The notes under the pieces are model-generated. The model made no database searches, had not been told where the DNA came from, and saw nothing but the letters and a program-made list of their open reading frames with translations. A program made the position numbers and the translations under genes. A stretch of 64,000 bases of DNA from Himantopus leucocephalus (Eukaryota > Chordata > Aves > Charadriiformes > Recurvirostridae). Positions 37,501 to 50,900 of this stretch are shown one piece after another (position 1 is the stretch's first letter; every line of letters starts with the position of its first letter). The DNA is taken from the NCBI GenBank assembly GCA_003993805.1, contig RSEF01000031.1, forward strand, positions 50,886,571 through 50,950,570, in the 5' to 3' direction.

Positions 37501-38065
37501 AAAGAAGTACAACACAAATTATAATTTCAGGGAAAAGTGGGCAGAAGCCACTAATATGGTTAAAACAAGGAATTCCTTAACAAAAGAAAGATCAGTGACC
37601 TGTTTCTATCATAAGTATTAATTATGATACTGCTGTGTCTCAAACAGAGCACTTCCAGTGCATGGCAGATTCTGCTTGCAAAATCCATTAAGTAACGATA
37701 TGAGAAAGTGTGTGACTGGCTATGCAGTAATTTGAACGTGTGTGCCTTCTCTCCGCATGCTGGCACTGCCTCTTGCTCAAATTTAGTAATGCAGAAGATT
37801 AAAGCTGTCAGTTACATATAAGGGTTAAGAAGTCCAATAGGATTTATGATCTCTGTGCAGTCTCCAGGGAGAATAAGCAGACTGTTCCCTGCCAAAACAC
37901 TCCTAAGCTGCCCTGCAGTGAGGAGCGTTACAGGAAAAGTACCAGAGTTAGACAGGGGGAGGGGGAATAGCGAAGGAATAGGGAAATGCAGCTGTCAGCA
38001 TCTTACCTGCTATGTCTGTTCTCCTTTCTTATTTCAATGTACTTCCTCTTTTCTTTCAAGAAATG
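31541..38065. other. Unassigned AT-rich interval
   Basis: About 6.5 kb without a recognised gene or repeat. It includes a pyrimidine-rich stretch at about 32685-32740. A slightly GC-richer pocket at 33550-33740 is covered by overlapping frames on both strands (33357-33731 minus, 33550-33747 plus), neither of which has a known domain. Confidence 0.45.
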
Positions 38066-38109
38066 TAGTGTAAAATTGACTTAAATTTAGTGTAAAGTTG
38101 ATTTAATTC
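38066..38109. repeat. 22-bp direct tandem duplication
   Basis: Two adjacent 22-base units (38066-38087 and 38088-38109) both start TAGTGTAAA and differ at only a few positions. This is a local duplication with no clear role. Confidence 0.7.
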
Positions 38110-41100
38110 AAGTTAGAGAGTATCAGCATGTCTTCTGCTGCATATAGAAACTTCCTTAGAATAATGAACTTACAGAACTTCGAAATAATGAACTACTAAG
38201 AACAGTGACCTACTAACAAAGGTTGCTCCCATCTCAATTTGCATGTTCATTGCCAGGAATCTAGCCTGAGATAATATTCATAGCTTACAAGTCCACTGAC
38301 GGCTGAGGCAATTTTTTGTCGCTCTAGTGCACTCCTGGAGCATAGTGTTTATCAGACTGTAAATAAAGATTACTGTCTTTCGGTGTCTGAAAATCTGGGA
38401 ATACAATTTGGTTTCAGTTCTTATCATTTAGGTATTAACTAAAGGAAAAGCTTCTGGAATCATCACAGTCCCGTCTCTTGTCAAAACATGGTCATATCGT
38501 CTGCCTCCCCTCCACCCCAGTAACTTTTGCACAAATTTACCAGTCAGCAGAGATCCTTCAATCACAAATTTCTCAAAGACTTTGCTAATAGGTTGTTGAG
38601 GGGACAGGAACCCCAGCTGAGGAAGAAAACCCACGTGATTTGACTACAGCTCTGCAGTTGAGACAAACTGCTTATGTGCCCCAGCTGTCTGAAGCCTCCA
38701 GCTGGAAGACTACATATCTTTTTAAACGTCAAAATCAAGCATCAAGCATAGTTCATTCATCCTATTGCTTGCTGAGTAGTTTGTTTTTCTATGGCTGCAT
38801 TCAGATTGTGGCAAAGGTGAGGGTGATGATAAAGGTTTACAAGAGCTTAAGCTAACCCACATGCTTATTCGTGCGATTCACGTCATTTGGGTTAGCTCTT
38901 TAAAAACTGTCCAGTCGGCATCGAATCTGCTGCATAAGAGTACGTTCAGTAGGGGTCAACCCAACCTTGAATGTGAAGGGGGTGTTGTTTTTCATCACAC
39001 AGCTTTTCCCGATTAGTGATGAAAAAGCAGTGTTTTGTCAGTCCCAGAAAGAGAGGAAAACAAGCCAGAGGGAGGGTTTCACTATCTGGAGCAGGGAAGG
39101 GCCATGACGATTTCACCTGAATAGCCTTTTCAAGCATAACGTTGCGTGTCCTCACTTGTGTAGCAATTTATATCTTGTTTGCATAAGGTGTGTGAATGAG
39201 ATGCATCTTCCCTGTGAAACGGGAGCATTTCTGAACAGTTATGTAATAAAAGTATTAGTGTGCCTGTCTGCATGCATAACGCCGAAGGAAAAGGAGAATA
39301 GTGTCTGAAACATGAGGAAACACAAAAAACCTTAAAACTCCTCAATAACTCCAAATTAAATTTCTGTTCCACATTATAAAACTTTGGCAATAGGAAATGC
39401 AGTCTGGTGCAAGTTATGCACAAAAAATCCAACTGTGACTTTGAGTATGCTATGCAACCCTGAGTACTGCTAAAATTGGGCAAGCAGGGAAAGAATTCAA
39501 TACCTCTGTATAACAGATTGGCACCAAGACACACCTTAGTATATCTGTGAAGTAACTTTCTTATCATTTCATTGTGTGTTTTAAGCAAATGACCATCCAT
39601 GTGTACCAATTCATAAACAGAGAAAAAAACCCCAAAAAACACGGGTTACCTAGGGATTCAGTTCTACCTGAACTCTGTAATTTGGCACAGTTTGGGTTAA
39701 AGTGGCTGTCCAATGACTCATTGAACCTGGATCACTACATTGGAAAAGAACTGTTCTGGAAAGAAATTAATGAATTGAACGTACAATCTAGCAAGACCCA
39801 GGATGCCGATAATTGTTCCAAGCAAATAGGCGGTTTCTTTATGGAACACATGTATTTTTGGATAGCACTATGACAGTGCCATAAGGAACTGTAGGAGGAT
39901 AGCAGATTACAAGCCAGTATCTCAGAGAAAGTCAGAGGCAGGAAACAAGAAGAAGAAGTCGTGGGGAGTCTGTCTGGATCCAAAAGTCTCTTTGGAATGC
40001 CTCTAAAGTTAGGAACTGAGACGATACAGAAGAAGAGAGACAAGCTAATGTATTTTCAAATGATATGATGCTTTTATTGTTATCCCCATCCCTTCCATGC
40101 CAGGGGTAACAGCTTCATAAATTTTACGACTGTTTTTGTCAGGAAATGAACTGAAGCAGTACTGCAGCATCCCGTTCTTTCTTTTAGTTTTGGTGCTGAG
40201 CCCTAGTGCCAGTCCTGTAACCCTTCAACACCTGATTTTTTTAGCGTTGTCTGAATCCCTTTCCAGCATGGTTCCTCCTCCATGTGGGCCAGAAGTCCAA
40301 GGCAGATGGCTGATAGCAGTTGACTGCATTGTGTCTCTAGCCACTGACTGTATATGCATAAAATACAAACTAAGAATAAACGTATGAAATACAGCAAAGC
40401 AATCACAAAATTATAATGAACAGAGTTCCTTCCAGCAATTCACTGTCAGACACTGAAATCAGGGTATTTATTAAAGAGAGCTGGAAAAGAGTCTTAATAT
40501 TTCTTGTTTCCTCAAGGATAGTCTCAGGATTTGTTTTTTAATTTATTGCTTTACTTTTGTAGTCTCATAATCAGGTGACTGTAATTTCCCTGTATTCCTT
40601 GCCAAATTCTTCTATGGTTTTCCTGTTCTGGAGTATGTCATTTCTTGGGATTTCTTTCAACTAATTTTGCCTGTTTGAAAGTTAGATCTCTTGTATAAAT
40701 TCATCATCTAGGTGGCTTCGCTAATGGAAAGACGGGCAATTCCCAGAATTCTATCTTAAAGTGGCATGAAACATCCATTGGGGGTGCTTATCTCCCTCCA
40801 TTTGACTAGTGTGAGAATAGACAAATAATTTTAACTTGATGTTTGCATTTAGATGGCTGAAGTTAGGGGTGATAAATGCCACCCTTGGAGACTTTAAAAG
40901 CAGCTTAGTTACACTTCTCTCTCTTATTTCCAAATGAGAACAGTTTAGGAGTATTCCTAATTGCTGATGCCATACACTTCTTGCAGCTGATCCCAAAGCA
41001 ATCAGATGTGAAACTAGTTTATAAATATTTGTTGAGAATAGAAAAAGCAAGACAATTTTTTTTGTTCCCTGGAAGATTTTAATGGCATTTGTGGACAGAA

Positions 41101-44100
41101 GGGAAATTTGCTACTGATTTGGAGCAATTTCTTGTAACAGAGGAAGATAATTTAATCTTCATCAGCATTGTTTTGTAGATTGGACCCCTTAACAAAATTT
41201 AGCACACCTGATTGCTGTGTTACAGAAGAGATCATGTTTTCAAGCTGCAGATACTAAATCTATAGTAGCTTAGTGTTGAAGATGTATGTGGTTAGAGTCT
41301 TGGTTAGAAGTCAGTTTTGCTAAAGTAAATTATGTGAGGGTGAGCCTAATTTATAATCATATTATAAAATGGTATTATCAGCAATTCAAATAAGTCAGTT
41401 TGTAAGTGAATAGCTTTTGTGACCTCTCAAAAAAACATTGTGGCTAAACATTGTTTCTTAAAGGTATTTATAATTAACTACATTAATGTCCAGAAAATGT
41501 TCAGAACATGCTAACTGATATGGCATTTTTTTTTCTGGTCAATATTAGGACCATTCTGCCTATATTGGCAACAGTTAGAAAGGGGAATATAACATTTTTT
41601 TAATCAAAGCTCTGTTTAATGGTAGTGCTCAGTTTGAGATGCATGCCTTTTAACTTTCCTATGTTGAGTTCTGATACTCCTACTGAAGAGCACAGAAACC
41701 TCAATCATTACAGGAAAATCAGTAATTGATGTTTCAGGATCAAGGAATGCTTTTGAAAGATCCAATGTGAATGATTATTTGAGGTTACCCTCAAAGACAG
41801 CAGCAAATCTAGCAGGAAAGCCCACTTATTCTCAATCTTCTGTTTCAAATATTTTTTCTGGTTTCTAGAATTGCTTCCTACTTCAAAACAGGAGCAATTA
41901 TAATTGCAAAATACCAATATCTTGTGCCTTAAATGCCGTATGTATTCAAGGGAGTCCTGGATGCATAGATCAAATTCCCAGAGACATCCATAAATCAGCG
42001 TAATACTTGGTTTTGTTTACCTCCATAGTTCACACATTTTCTTTTTTTGCAAATTATTAACGGAAAGAATTAATTTCTTACCAATAATGAAAAAAGCAAA
42101 CATTATTAGATCATGATTTTGACTCATGACCTTGCTCAGGCAACTAAGCAAAAGCTGAGGGCTACATAACTAAGCACGTACATAGACTTAAAGAAAAGAA
42201 AGCTTTACAGAGCTATCATGTCTCTAGAAAGCAGTCAGCAGATAAAACGAATAGGGAAGAGCCTCAGCAGTGAGTTCTGAAGTATGGCCTTTCAGTCTAT
42301 CAGAAAGCATGTGCTTGACACAGGTTTCCCCACTTTTTATATGGCAAGAACAAGAGAAAAGCTGCTTCCTTCAGCTTAGCTGCAGAGAGTGCAGCAATGT
42401 TTTTCTTCCTGCAGTGGGGAGAATGCTACCTAATCTAACTACCTTGATCCCTAAAAGTGCACTTAGTGCACTATAACATTTTCGAAAATGTCTTTCTTTA
42501 CGAGTTTTGATTGTTTGTATTAATTTGGAACTATTTGCCATCTTGCTAAAAAGTGATTTCATCTGAGAAACTTGCAACAAGTTACAGCCAAGTGTCAAAG
42601 AATGCAAACAATAAGACAGAGAGCGTAGAAGTTTAATATTTACTCAGTGTTTTAAAATAGAACATCTATTCCAACATACATAGGGTTTAGATGCCATGGA
42701 AAAGGCAGAGCACTCATCTGAGAATCAGTGTACCGTACAGTTATTCTTACCCTGTAGCTTTCCCCTTTCTGCTTTTCAGCTTTAGAGAGATTTCACAAGC
42801 AATTGTGTTTTCAGGTTCAGTTACACATTGCCTTACACTTGTCAGAGTAATTTTTTTGTCTGGAATATTATTTAGAGGAGAGATACTGGAAGATGTATGT
42901 AACTTCAAACACTTGCAGATTTTTACAAAGTTAAATAGTTTCTTGTTTATGTTTCCCATGACTGACTTACAGAATTTGGAAATGGGCCCAAATCAATACA
43001 GTTAAATATATGCATTGTGTAAATATGGCCACATCCCAAAGAGAAGCTTTAAGTGGGAGAGCATTGGACACTAGAGAGGCTTTTGCTGATGTTTTGTACA
43101 CCAGTATATCCTGTAAAAAGGAAAGATAAGTATGTATGTGGGCAATCCTATGGCCTGTTTTTCACAAATTAGAATACTAGCACTTAGTAGGTTTCTAGTT
43201 AATCTACTTGAGTGTGGTTTTAGACATATTTTTAGTCTTTTATTATTCAAAATCTTGGCCACAGGTATTCAGAAACTGTTTTCTAAGTCCATGCCTTTAT
43301 ATTCCAGGCTGCAGTTCAGAATAAGGATAGCCGAAGCCTGCACCACAAGCTCCAGGTGGTCCCACAGGCACTGGCATTTCGGCATTTCACTGAGAGCTCA
43401 GGTTCCTACACACTACTTGGGAGAGCTGATTCTCAAAGAAATGGCCTTTCAGAAGATAAAGTGAGAACGAGCTTGAAAGAAAAGCTTAGGAGGGGAACTT
43501 ATGACTAATCTGATTTAGCCAGCTGATAGGCATGTCTCTTTCCCAAGATAATCAGCCTTCAATCCTTTCCTGGTGGTAGTAATCATTCAAGAAGCTTAGT
43601 TTGGACCTGCTAAACCCCCATACCTATCACTCACACTGGTTTCCTCCCATGTATTCCTTAAGTTCCAGTGTTTTCTGCATGAGTCCTCTGCTGTCTCTCA
43701 CCTATTAGGGACCTGTCTTCTCTCATGATACTGTTAGGTAACAGTTATCAGGCATAGTTATCAGGCATGTTGTAAGAGTGCCAATGATAAGGAAAGGCTG
43801 CCCGGGGCTCATGTTGTGAACAGTTCAACTGTGGCACCCGTAACAGTCTATCTCACATGGCCAGATATGCTAGATCGAAAGTTCCTGTGTAGTCCTAATC
43901 CTCAACTGTGCCAGGAACTAGGTTATCATGAGAGCCAGCTGCACAGTTAGCCAGTCCAGCCAACATCCAAACTAAATCCATTGGAAGTTCTCGTCACCCG
44001 CCTTTCAAATCCCAGAGCTCTTTCCTTTTGGCCCCCCTGTGTGTTTTCTGGGGTCCAACCTTTGCAAACATTTTGACAGAAGGTTCATAACATCAGGAAG

Positions 44101-44673
44101 ATTGGTTTAAGGAATTGTACGTTTTCAGCCTAACTAAATAATCCACTTCAGGGGCCTTGGGACTTTTTGAAGTTGGGTTCTGCATAACGTTTTAGCTTTG
44201 GGAAGGCACACAGTGGTTTCTAAATATGAAAAGGTAGAAAAACTAATGGTAGCAGACAGTAATCTGAGTAATTCTGAGGTTTTGTGCTGGATCGAGATAG
44301 GAACGAAACCTGAAATTGCTATCATAACCTGCATGTCAGCCTCTCTTCATTTTTTTATTAATTGTGTTTGTTCCAGTAATGACTAAAGAGTAAACATGAA
44401 CAGGGCCTCACTTATCATTGTACAAAGTTAAATATGTAGAAATGTATATTGTTGCTTTTTTAGTGCTTTATATCTAAAGTACTTTTGGAGACTCTCTGAG
44501 GTACACGTTGTCCTGCTTGCAGCCAGCCAGTCAGAAAGACAAACCTGCATATCCTCAAATAAGAAAGATCTTGTAAACGTGGAAGTAAAGTGATATGAAG
44601 ATTGGGACAAACTCTAAATTACTAGAATCAATCTATTCAACCCAGGTCAGCATAATCCAAGTAAACGTAATGT
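38110..44673. other. Unassigned AT-rich interval
   Basis: No gene is recognised. The 170-codon frame 39130-39642 (-) is the longest in the window, but it is Cys/Leu/Phe-rich without domains. A short tandem pair of GTTATCAGGCATA lies at 43744-43768. The part at 43500-44060 is somewhat richer in GC than its surroundings, but I identify nothing in it. Confidence 0.45.
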
Positions 44674-44994
44674 TTAAAAATGCTCAGCAACACCTTGTGT
44701 GATAAAGTTCTCCAGATCCACCTTGTTCATATGAACACTTGATTGATCCTCCTGGGAAGGGTCCCTGTAACAGGCATAAAAAAGCCTCTCACTTCTCCTC
44801 TGGCAAATTTTCGTAATGCCTGCTTCTACTTCTGCTTCACCTATCAGTTTGTAGGACTGTTCTAAGTATTTGGGTGACCCTGCCCATGCCACACGCTGTG
44901 AGAATGGACCCATGGCACTTGAAAAGCAAAGACAGTTGAACAGGTACAGAAATGTTGATACTGGCAACTGGCTGCAAGGGAACCATCTGTCCAA
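44674..44994 (-). other. Unassigned open frame, possible exon
   Basis: I do not recognise this frame of 106 codons. It differs from the other open frames in its composition: the C-terminal 65 residues are mixed and charged (many E, Q, R, D, K) rather than the Leu/Phe/Ser-rich output typical of random AT-rich DNA. On the minus strand, pyrimidine-rich stretches ending in CAG or AAG (for example CTTTGCTTTTCAAG upstream of an internal ATGGGTCC) could serve as a splice acceptor. Near the end, ACAAG followed by GTGTTG could be a donor. No neighbouring exon, promoter or named domain is visible. Chance, or a piece of a decayed mobile element, remains more likely than a real exon. Confidence 0.15.
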
Positions 44995-47900
44995 GGGTGC
45001 AAGGCTCTAAGACCATTTTATTGTCAATATCACTATGAAAATATTGTTTCCAACTCCCCTGCTACTGGACATATTCTGAATAGTTTAGTACACTCAATAT
45101 TACTACACATACAACTGCAGAAGATCTCAGCATAAGGTACATTCTTTTGTCTCCCTCTGTAAATGTTTAATTACCTGCTCACAGCATAATGTCCAGTTGA
45201 CACAAGCATGCACACATCCTGGTGTCTACATTTCCATTACCACACAATATTTTATGAATGTCATGTTAGAAGACATTTAAACATTTTGTACCACAGCAGA
45301 ATCACTGTGCAGCATACTGGATATTTTTACAAAGATATTATTACACAATTATCACAATCTTTTAGTGCATGATAATTAAAATGCAATTTAATAATACTAT
45401 AAAAATATTGATATGCATTAGAAAAACATAAAAAACCAAACTCTCAAAATTCAGTGATTGACTTTATATAAATTGGACATACAAAAAAGATACTTCTGCA
45501 TTACAAAATACAACAATGCATGGAAATATTTATACTGCATTTACCTTAGATAATGTAGCTCTAAGCTCTGCTGAAGTATATCAGATTTTATCAAGATATG
45601 CCAAGTAAATTTTTCATATTTGGATCACAGCAATACAGCAAATCTAACCGAATATTCAAAACACGTCAGAATGCATATAATATCTTAACAATTCTGCCTG
45701 GCAGATATTTGTAAGTGGTTTCTTTGAATGTGTGATGGCTTGTTCTATTTTAAACATTTTTAGTAGAAAACAAGTAAACTCAGCACTCCAGAGGTGAAAG
45801 TGCTCATCAGTTCATGAGCATGTGGAAAAGATGGCATTGTCTCTGGCTTTTTTATTATTACAGTCAGTGTTTCTGTACAGAGCCACTTAGCCTCTTGTGC
45901 AACAAAGTGCTTTAGCATATGCCAACATTTTAGCACCAACTAACTCTATTCCTGGTCACCGAAACATCTAGTCAGTTTTAATAGAATTTAGATATGTATA
46001 AAAATTATAAGATTAAATATTTTGCTCAAAGCAACTCTTCTTCTGACACAGAATTTTATGTCACCTGAATGGAAATGCCATAAATTAAACCGAAGCAGAC
46101 TTCTTTCACTCTGGGTATTTTTTGGACAGATCACTTTTAAATTAACTTAGCTTTACTCATACAGCACTTAATTTGACGTTGCTCTACTGAAATTAATCAG
46201 TTTTGTTATCAATTACTCATGAAGGTTAGACTTATATTTTAAATTTAAAAAAGAATAAAAATCACATTTCAGTCCAATTCACAGTGAGTGCTAAACCAAA
46301 AGTTAACAAGCAGCACATTTCAAACTCCAAGGAAAATCTTGTATTCCCCAAAGTGCAAGTTATCGAAGTACTTCATATCCCTAACAATAGCCTTCTGGCA
46401 TTAACAACCTAAAACGCAAATAACATCCGCTGGCTATTTGTTAATTATGTTTTTGAATTGCTTATGGCTACACTAGAGGATATATTCCAGGCTCTGATTT
46501 CTATTAATAGATGCCTGCTTTGGAAAGCATAAAAAACCCCTCTGTCCTATCTAGCCTCTTTATACCCAAGACAGCGGGTTCGCTTCTTCTAGATCATCTA
46601 CTCTCAATAAAATACAACAAACTGCTGCTCTCCCATAATATATATGGAATACCCATGTGAATGCAAAATGTGTAGTCCTCTAAGATTCATTAAACCATTC
46701 CTGAGCACTCAAGACATGTGGAAGACTAATTAATTTGAGACAGCAGTTGTATTTAATGCTTTCACAGACCTCAGTGTTCTGTAATCCTTCAGGAACAGGT
46801 TAGGTTCAGTTCAAAGGGATGTTTATCATAGCTATCTAAATGTCTTGAGATTAGACTAGACTGTAAATAACATAAAGTGAGCTTTCTTACTAGGCATCTA
46901 TTAATTTCTCTTTTGATCACTCGGAAACAATTCAAGTGCAATCAGAGTCCAAGCCAAAACCTGGAACTGTGGAGCTATAACGTTTACACAATGTTTTGAT
47001 AACGACTATTGAATTTCAGAAAGTTCTGACAAAAGCTCAGGTCTGCTTTTGTTTTACCTCTTCAGCTTTACTGAAATGACTGAATCAAAAGAAGGGCCAT
47101 AGGTATATTAGTTTTCTCCCCAGTTTTGGGACCACTAAGAATGTAACAGCTAGTCCGTATTACAGCAGCTCAAATATTCTGTCCCACCATCACTGTTAAG
47201 TCCCCATCTCTTTTTACACACAGGAGGAGGAAGAGAGACAATGAAGTACCTATCTCCCCCTGAGTGTTTCCAGTAGAAAATGTAAGATATATTTTGAAAA
47301 GCAATAAGATGTAAATGAGAGCAACAATGATTTAATCCAGAAAATGCTGTGGAATGATCTCTTCAAGAGATGGAATATTGCTATTATAAACCCAGATATT
47401 TTTAAAATTACAGTAGTTATTCATAAACTATTATAACTATAGGGTAAGTAATATTATGAAATTAATTGCTTTTTTTGTGTAACCAGGGGATCACCTCTTA
47501 AGAAGTCTTACCCTGTTTTTTTCAAAAATGTCCTTGAAAAGTATATACTCACTGCAGACACAAACATTTACATGTTGCAACTCGTGGTACAGATAAAAAA
47601 AATTCCATAAAAACATATTACGTACGTATTGACAAGTTGGATAAGAATGTAAAGACCGATCCAGGAACATGTATCTGCTACTTTTGGCACGGAATAAGCC
47701 CGACATTACACCTGCCCTGGCTAGGTGAAAGATTGTCTAGATATGAAAAGGCAGAGCAAACACTAACAATGAAGCTTTCATGTGAGGAGCTGGAGAACTA
47801 TGTGGTGTGAGGGTAGGGCAGATACAAACGTCTGCTCAAATGAGCTCTCCAAGGGCAGAGCATCAAAGCTAGTTAAACACCAGAAGAGAGAGAGCCGGTG

Positions 47901-50900
47901 GGAAGTCTACCGTTGCAGGTTTTATTAGCAGGTTAGACAAACATATATCATGAATGTCATTGGTGCAGTTGATTTCTCTTACTCCAAAGAAACAATTACA
48001 CACCTCAAAATCTGTTTTCCTTCCTCCCTACCCTGCCTGTTATTGTTCTCACGATCTTAGTCCACTGCATTTTTTTTTTTTTTGGTCAAATTTCCCTCTC
48101 TAGGTCATCTTCAGCCGTTGGAACTCAGGGCTGTAATAACTCTACTGCTTCCTTTCAAGAGAGAAAAAGAATCAAGGAGAAACCGGACACACTGAATACA
48201 GAGGCAAAGGTTTTATTCTCTGGTGGTAGAATCCTGTGTAAAACAGCTCTCTTCTCACAAACCAGGTGACAAAAACCTGCTCTCTTCTATCCTTGCCTGA
48301 CAGTCTCTGCAATCCTGAGTCTTGATGCAAGCACCAACATACCTCTTGGGTTTGTGTGCCAGCTACCTAATTTTACAAACTTTAAGAACTTAGTTGGCCT
48401 ATCTGCTTTCCATAGCTAGTGGAAGGAGTTAGGACCCTCCAGGGGGTGATTAGACCTTGGCTAGGCCAATTGCCTTCTAGAATTGCTCTCCCCACCAATT
48501 TCAGGCTGACTCTGGGACGACAAGGCACCTCAGCTGAATGGATTCATTCACTTCATGTGAATTGAGGCTTCTGTGCAGTAAAATAAACGAATTTTCTCAG
48601 AGAACAGGATTGCAAAACTAAAGGGCTCTTGGAGTTAACCTTTAACTTGAATGGCTAATCCAGTGTTTTGTATACTGAGGATAGGCAAGTTCCTAGTGTT
48701 CCCATAAGAAGAGGAGGAGAAGGTGTTTTGGCAGAGTCAGGATGTAGGATGTTGGCACTGGGAGGCAGTTCAGATGGGAGGTCTGGAAGAGGTTGTTCTG
48801 TTGCTGTCTTTGGGCAACTCCCGCTTGGACTAGTCCTGCAATGCAGCCTACCTACAAGGAAAAATGAGGAATAAAAGCAGTAAATTTATACACAGGGAAT
48901 GGATCTTTGTCTGCTGAAAGTTATGTTTATGCTGGTGCCCTTGTAATCTTGGTGGCGGGGAGCAAAAGAAAGACCTGGCTTTTACTGACTGTAGGGAGGG
49001 ATAGAGAGGAAGCAAAGGAAGATAAGGAACCACCTTATTCCAGCAGGAAAAGCGTGGGGAGAAGGACAGGAAAGAATTTTCCTGCATCTTTTCCCAAGTC
49101 AGAACACCACTGAGGAAGTGTCGGTTTGATTTATTTTTCTGAAGGTCGTTTGCACCCTGGAATGTTTGGCAATAATTTGACATACAAAGTGGTTACACCT
49201 GTATTTACCAGGCATGAAAAAAACAAATTACAGCATTTTTTTGGTGAAATTAAGAAGATAACAAATGACTGAGACCCAAGACCCATGGCTTATAACATTT
49301 TGGGCAAATACATATGTGTACACATGTAATTTTCTAATATTGTACTGCCTAAATCAGAGTAACTGTCATAATTAATTCATATTTAACTAAAAAATTCCCA
49401 CTTCATGCAGAATAAATAAATAATAATTTTTTTCAGTTTGTATTTCCAGCAAAGTTTTAATGCAAAAGTGCTGATGTTTTATCCTACTTATTTATTCCTA
49501 GTGCCTATGAATTACTGGGATACGTTTTGGTTAGTGTATTTTTATGATGAACCTCTACAGCTTTTTCTGAAAAATCACTATTTTGAAAAAATGCTAGTTC
49601 ATATTTAGAAAATAAATCTTAGGAAAATAAAGCTGACATAAAGATATCACCTTACAGATCCACTAACCAGATTCAGAACAAGGCAAAATGGTATCTACTG
49701 ACAAACCAGTCTCCAAATCTGACAAGAATTTGAATAGAGACTGTAATATTTCACAGAGAGGGCAGGACTAAAATAAATAGATTAATAATAATTTTTTATC
49801 TTGGGTTTTGTGATTTTTTTACAAAATACTAAATTAGCCAAGGATTTCAGCATTATTCAATTTTTATCAATTACACTAAAAATATAGCACAACATAAATG
49901 TAAGTTAGAATTCAAACAATCTCAGTACAGAATAATGGAAAAATTAGCCAGCAGAAGCAATGTTTTATCTCAGTACTGTGGTTGTTGCAATATCTGCAGG
50001 ATGACTCCACTGGTAAAAAATAGTTCTGAAATTTGACCCATGTCCAAGTCAGAATGCAGGTGAAGAAATCAAGAATGCCTTCAATTGTCTGTGTGAAATG
50101 TTTAATGTTCAATATGACATTAGCCAGAATAAAAACATTAATTTTGGTACATCTGGATAGTACAGAAAGAGGGACGGCAACAGCTGCAAAAATTTAAAAT
50201 GTATTATGTACCGTAACTTTTTGTCCTGGATTTCTAAACTTTCTGCCTTTGGCCCTGACCTTTCCTTCCTGTGCATATTGGATAAACAAAAAACAAAATT
50301 TGTACTGCAGAACCCTCAGTGAATCATATTTGTATTTATAAGTCAGTTCTCTTAAAGGAATCTTCATTCATCCACTGAAAGAGTATTATTTATCAAAAGA
50401 GTATTTTTTTTCCAGAAATATGACTGCATTATGCAAAGTATTATAGCTAACACAACAGTTTTAATGTAAAGTTGTTTTCTAATTTCATTGTCCTCAGTGC
50501 TAAAATCATTACATTATATAATGCGTTAAAGTGACTCTGGTTTCTTTGAGAAAAGTCACCCCTTTTCTTTGGGAATAAATTGATATATTGGATTTTTTTA
50601 ATTGAAAAAAATGTAATGGAATAACATCAGAAATCTGGTTGAAGAGAAGATGTGAATGCCTCCAAAATGATTAGATTTTGAAACGAAAGCTGCAGTTTTC
50701 ATAGAGCATTACTAAGTTTTCAGATAATCTTATCAGGGAAGACCTTTCTAGTGTCTTCTATATATTTAATAATGCCTACACTTTAGTACAAAGATACCAC
50801 GGTAAACTTTCATAAACTGACAAGACCATTTATTTGTACATAGTTGGCAAATGCCTGAGATGACTACACTTCATCAGCCCATTGACAGGGAATCAAGGAA

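Noticed and set aside
39130..39642. Longest open frame (minus, 170 codons)
   Set aside because: Rich in Leu, Phe, Cys and Ser, with no domain, no repeat and no context. Frames of this length are expected by chance in 64 kb.
45000..47400. Possible long minus-strand 3' UTR (AT-rich, lacks frames, TTTATT near 45016)
   Set aside because: Frame-poor AT-rich stretches of the same size occur elsewhere in the window (14575-17779, 338-3137), and no upstream coding exon is seen.
48100..48560. Possible minus-strand solo LTR (GGTTTTATTC block, GC-balanced sequence)
   Set aside because: No terminal TG/CA pair or target duplication found and no family recognised; left as unassigned.
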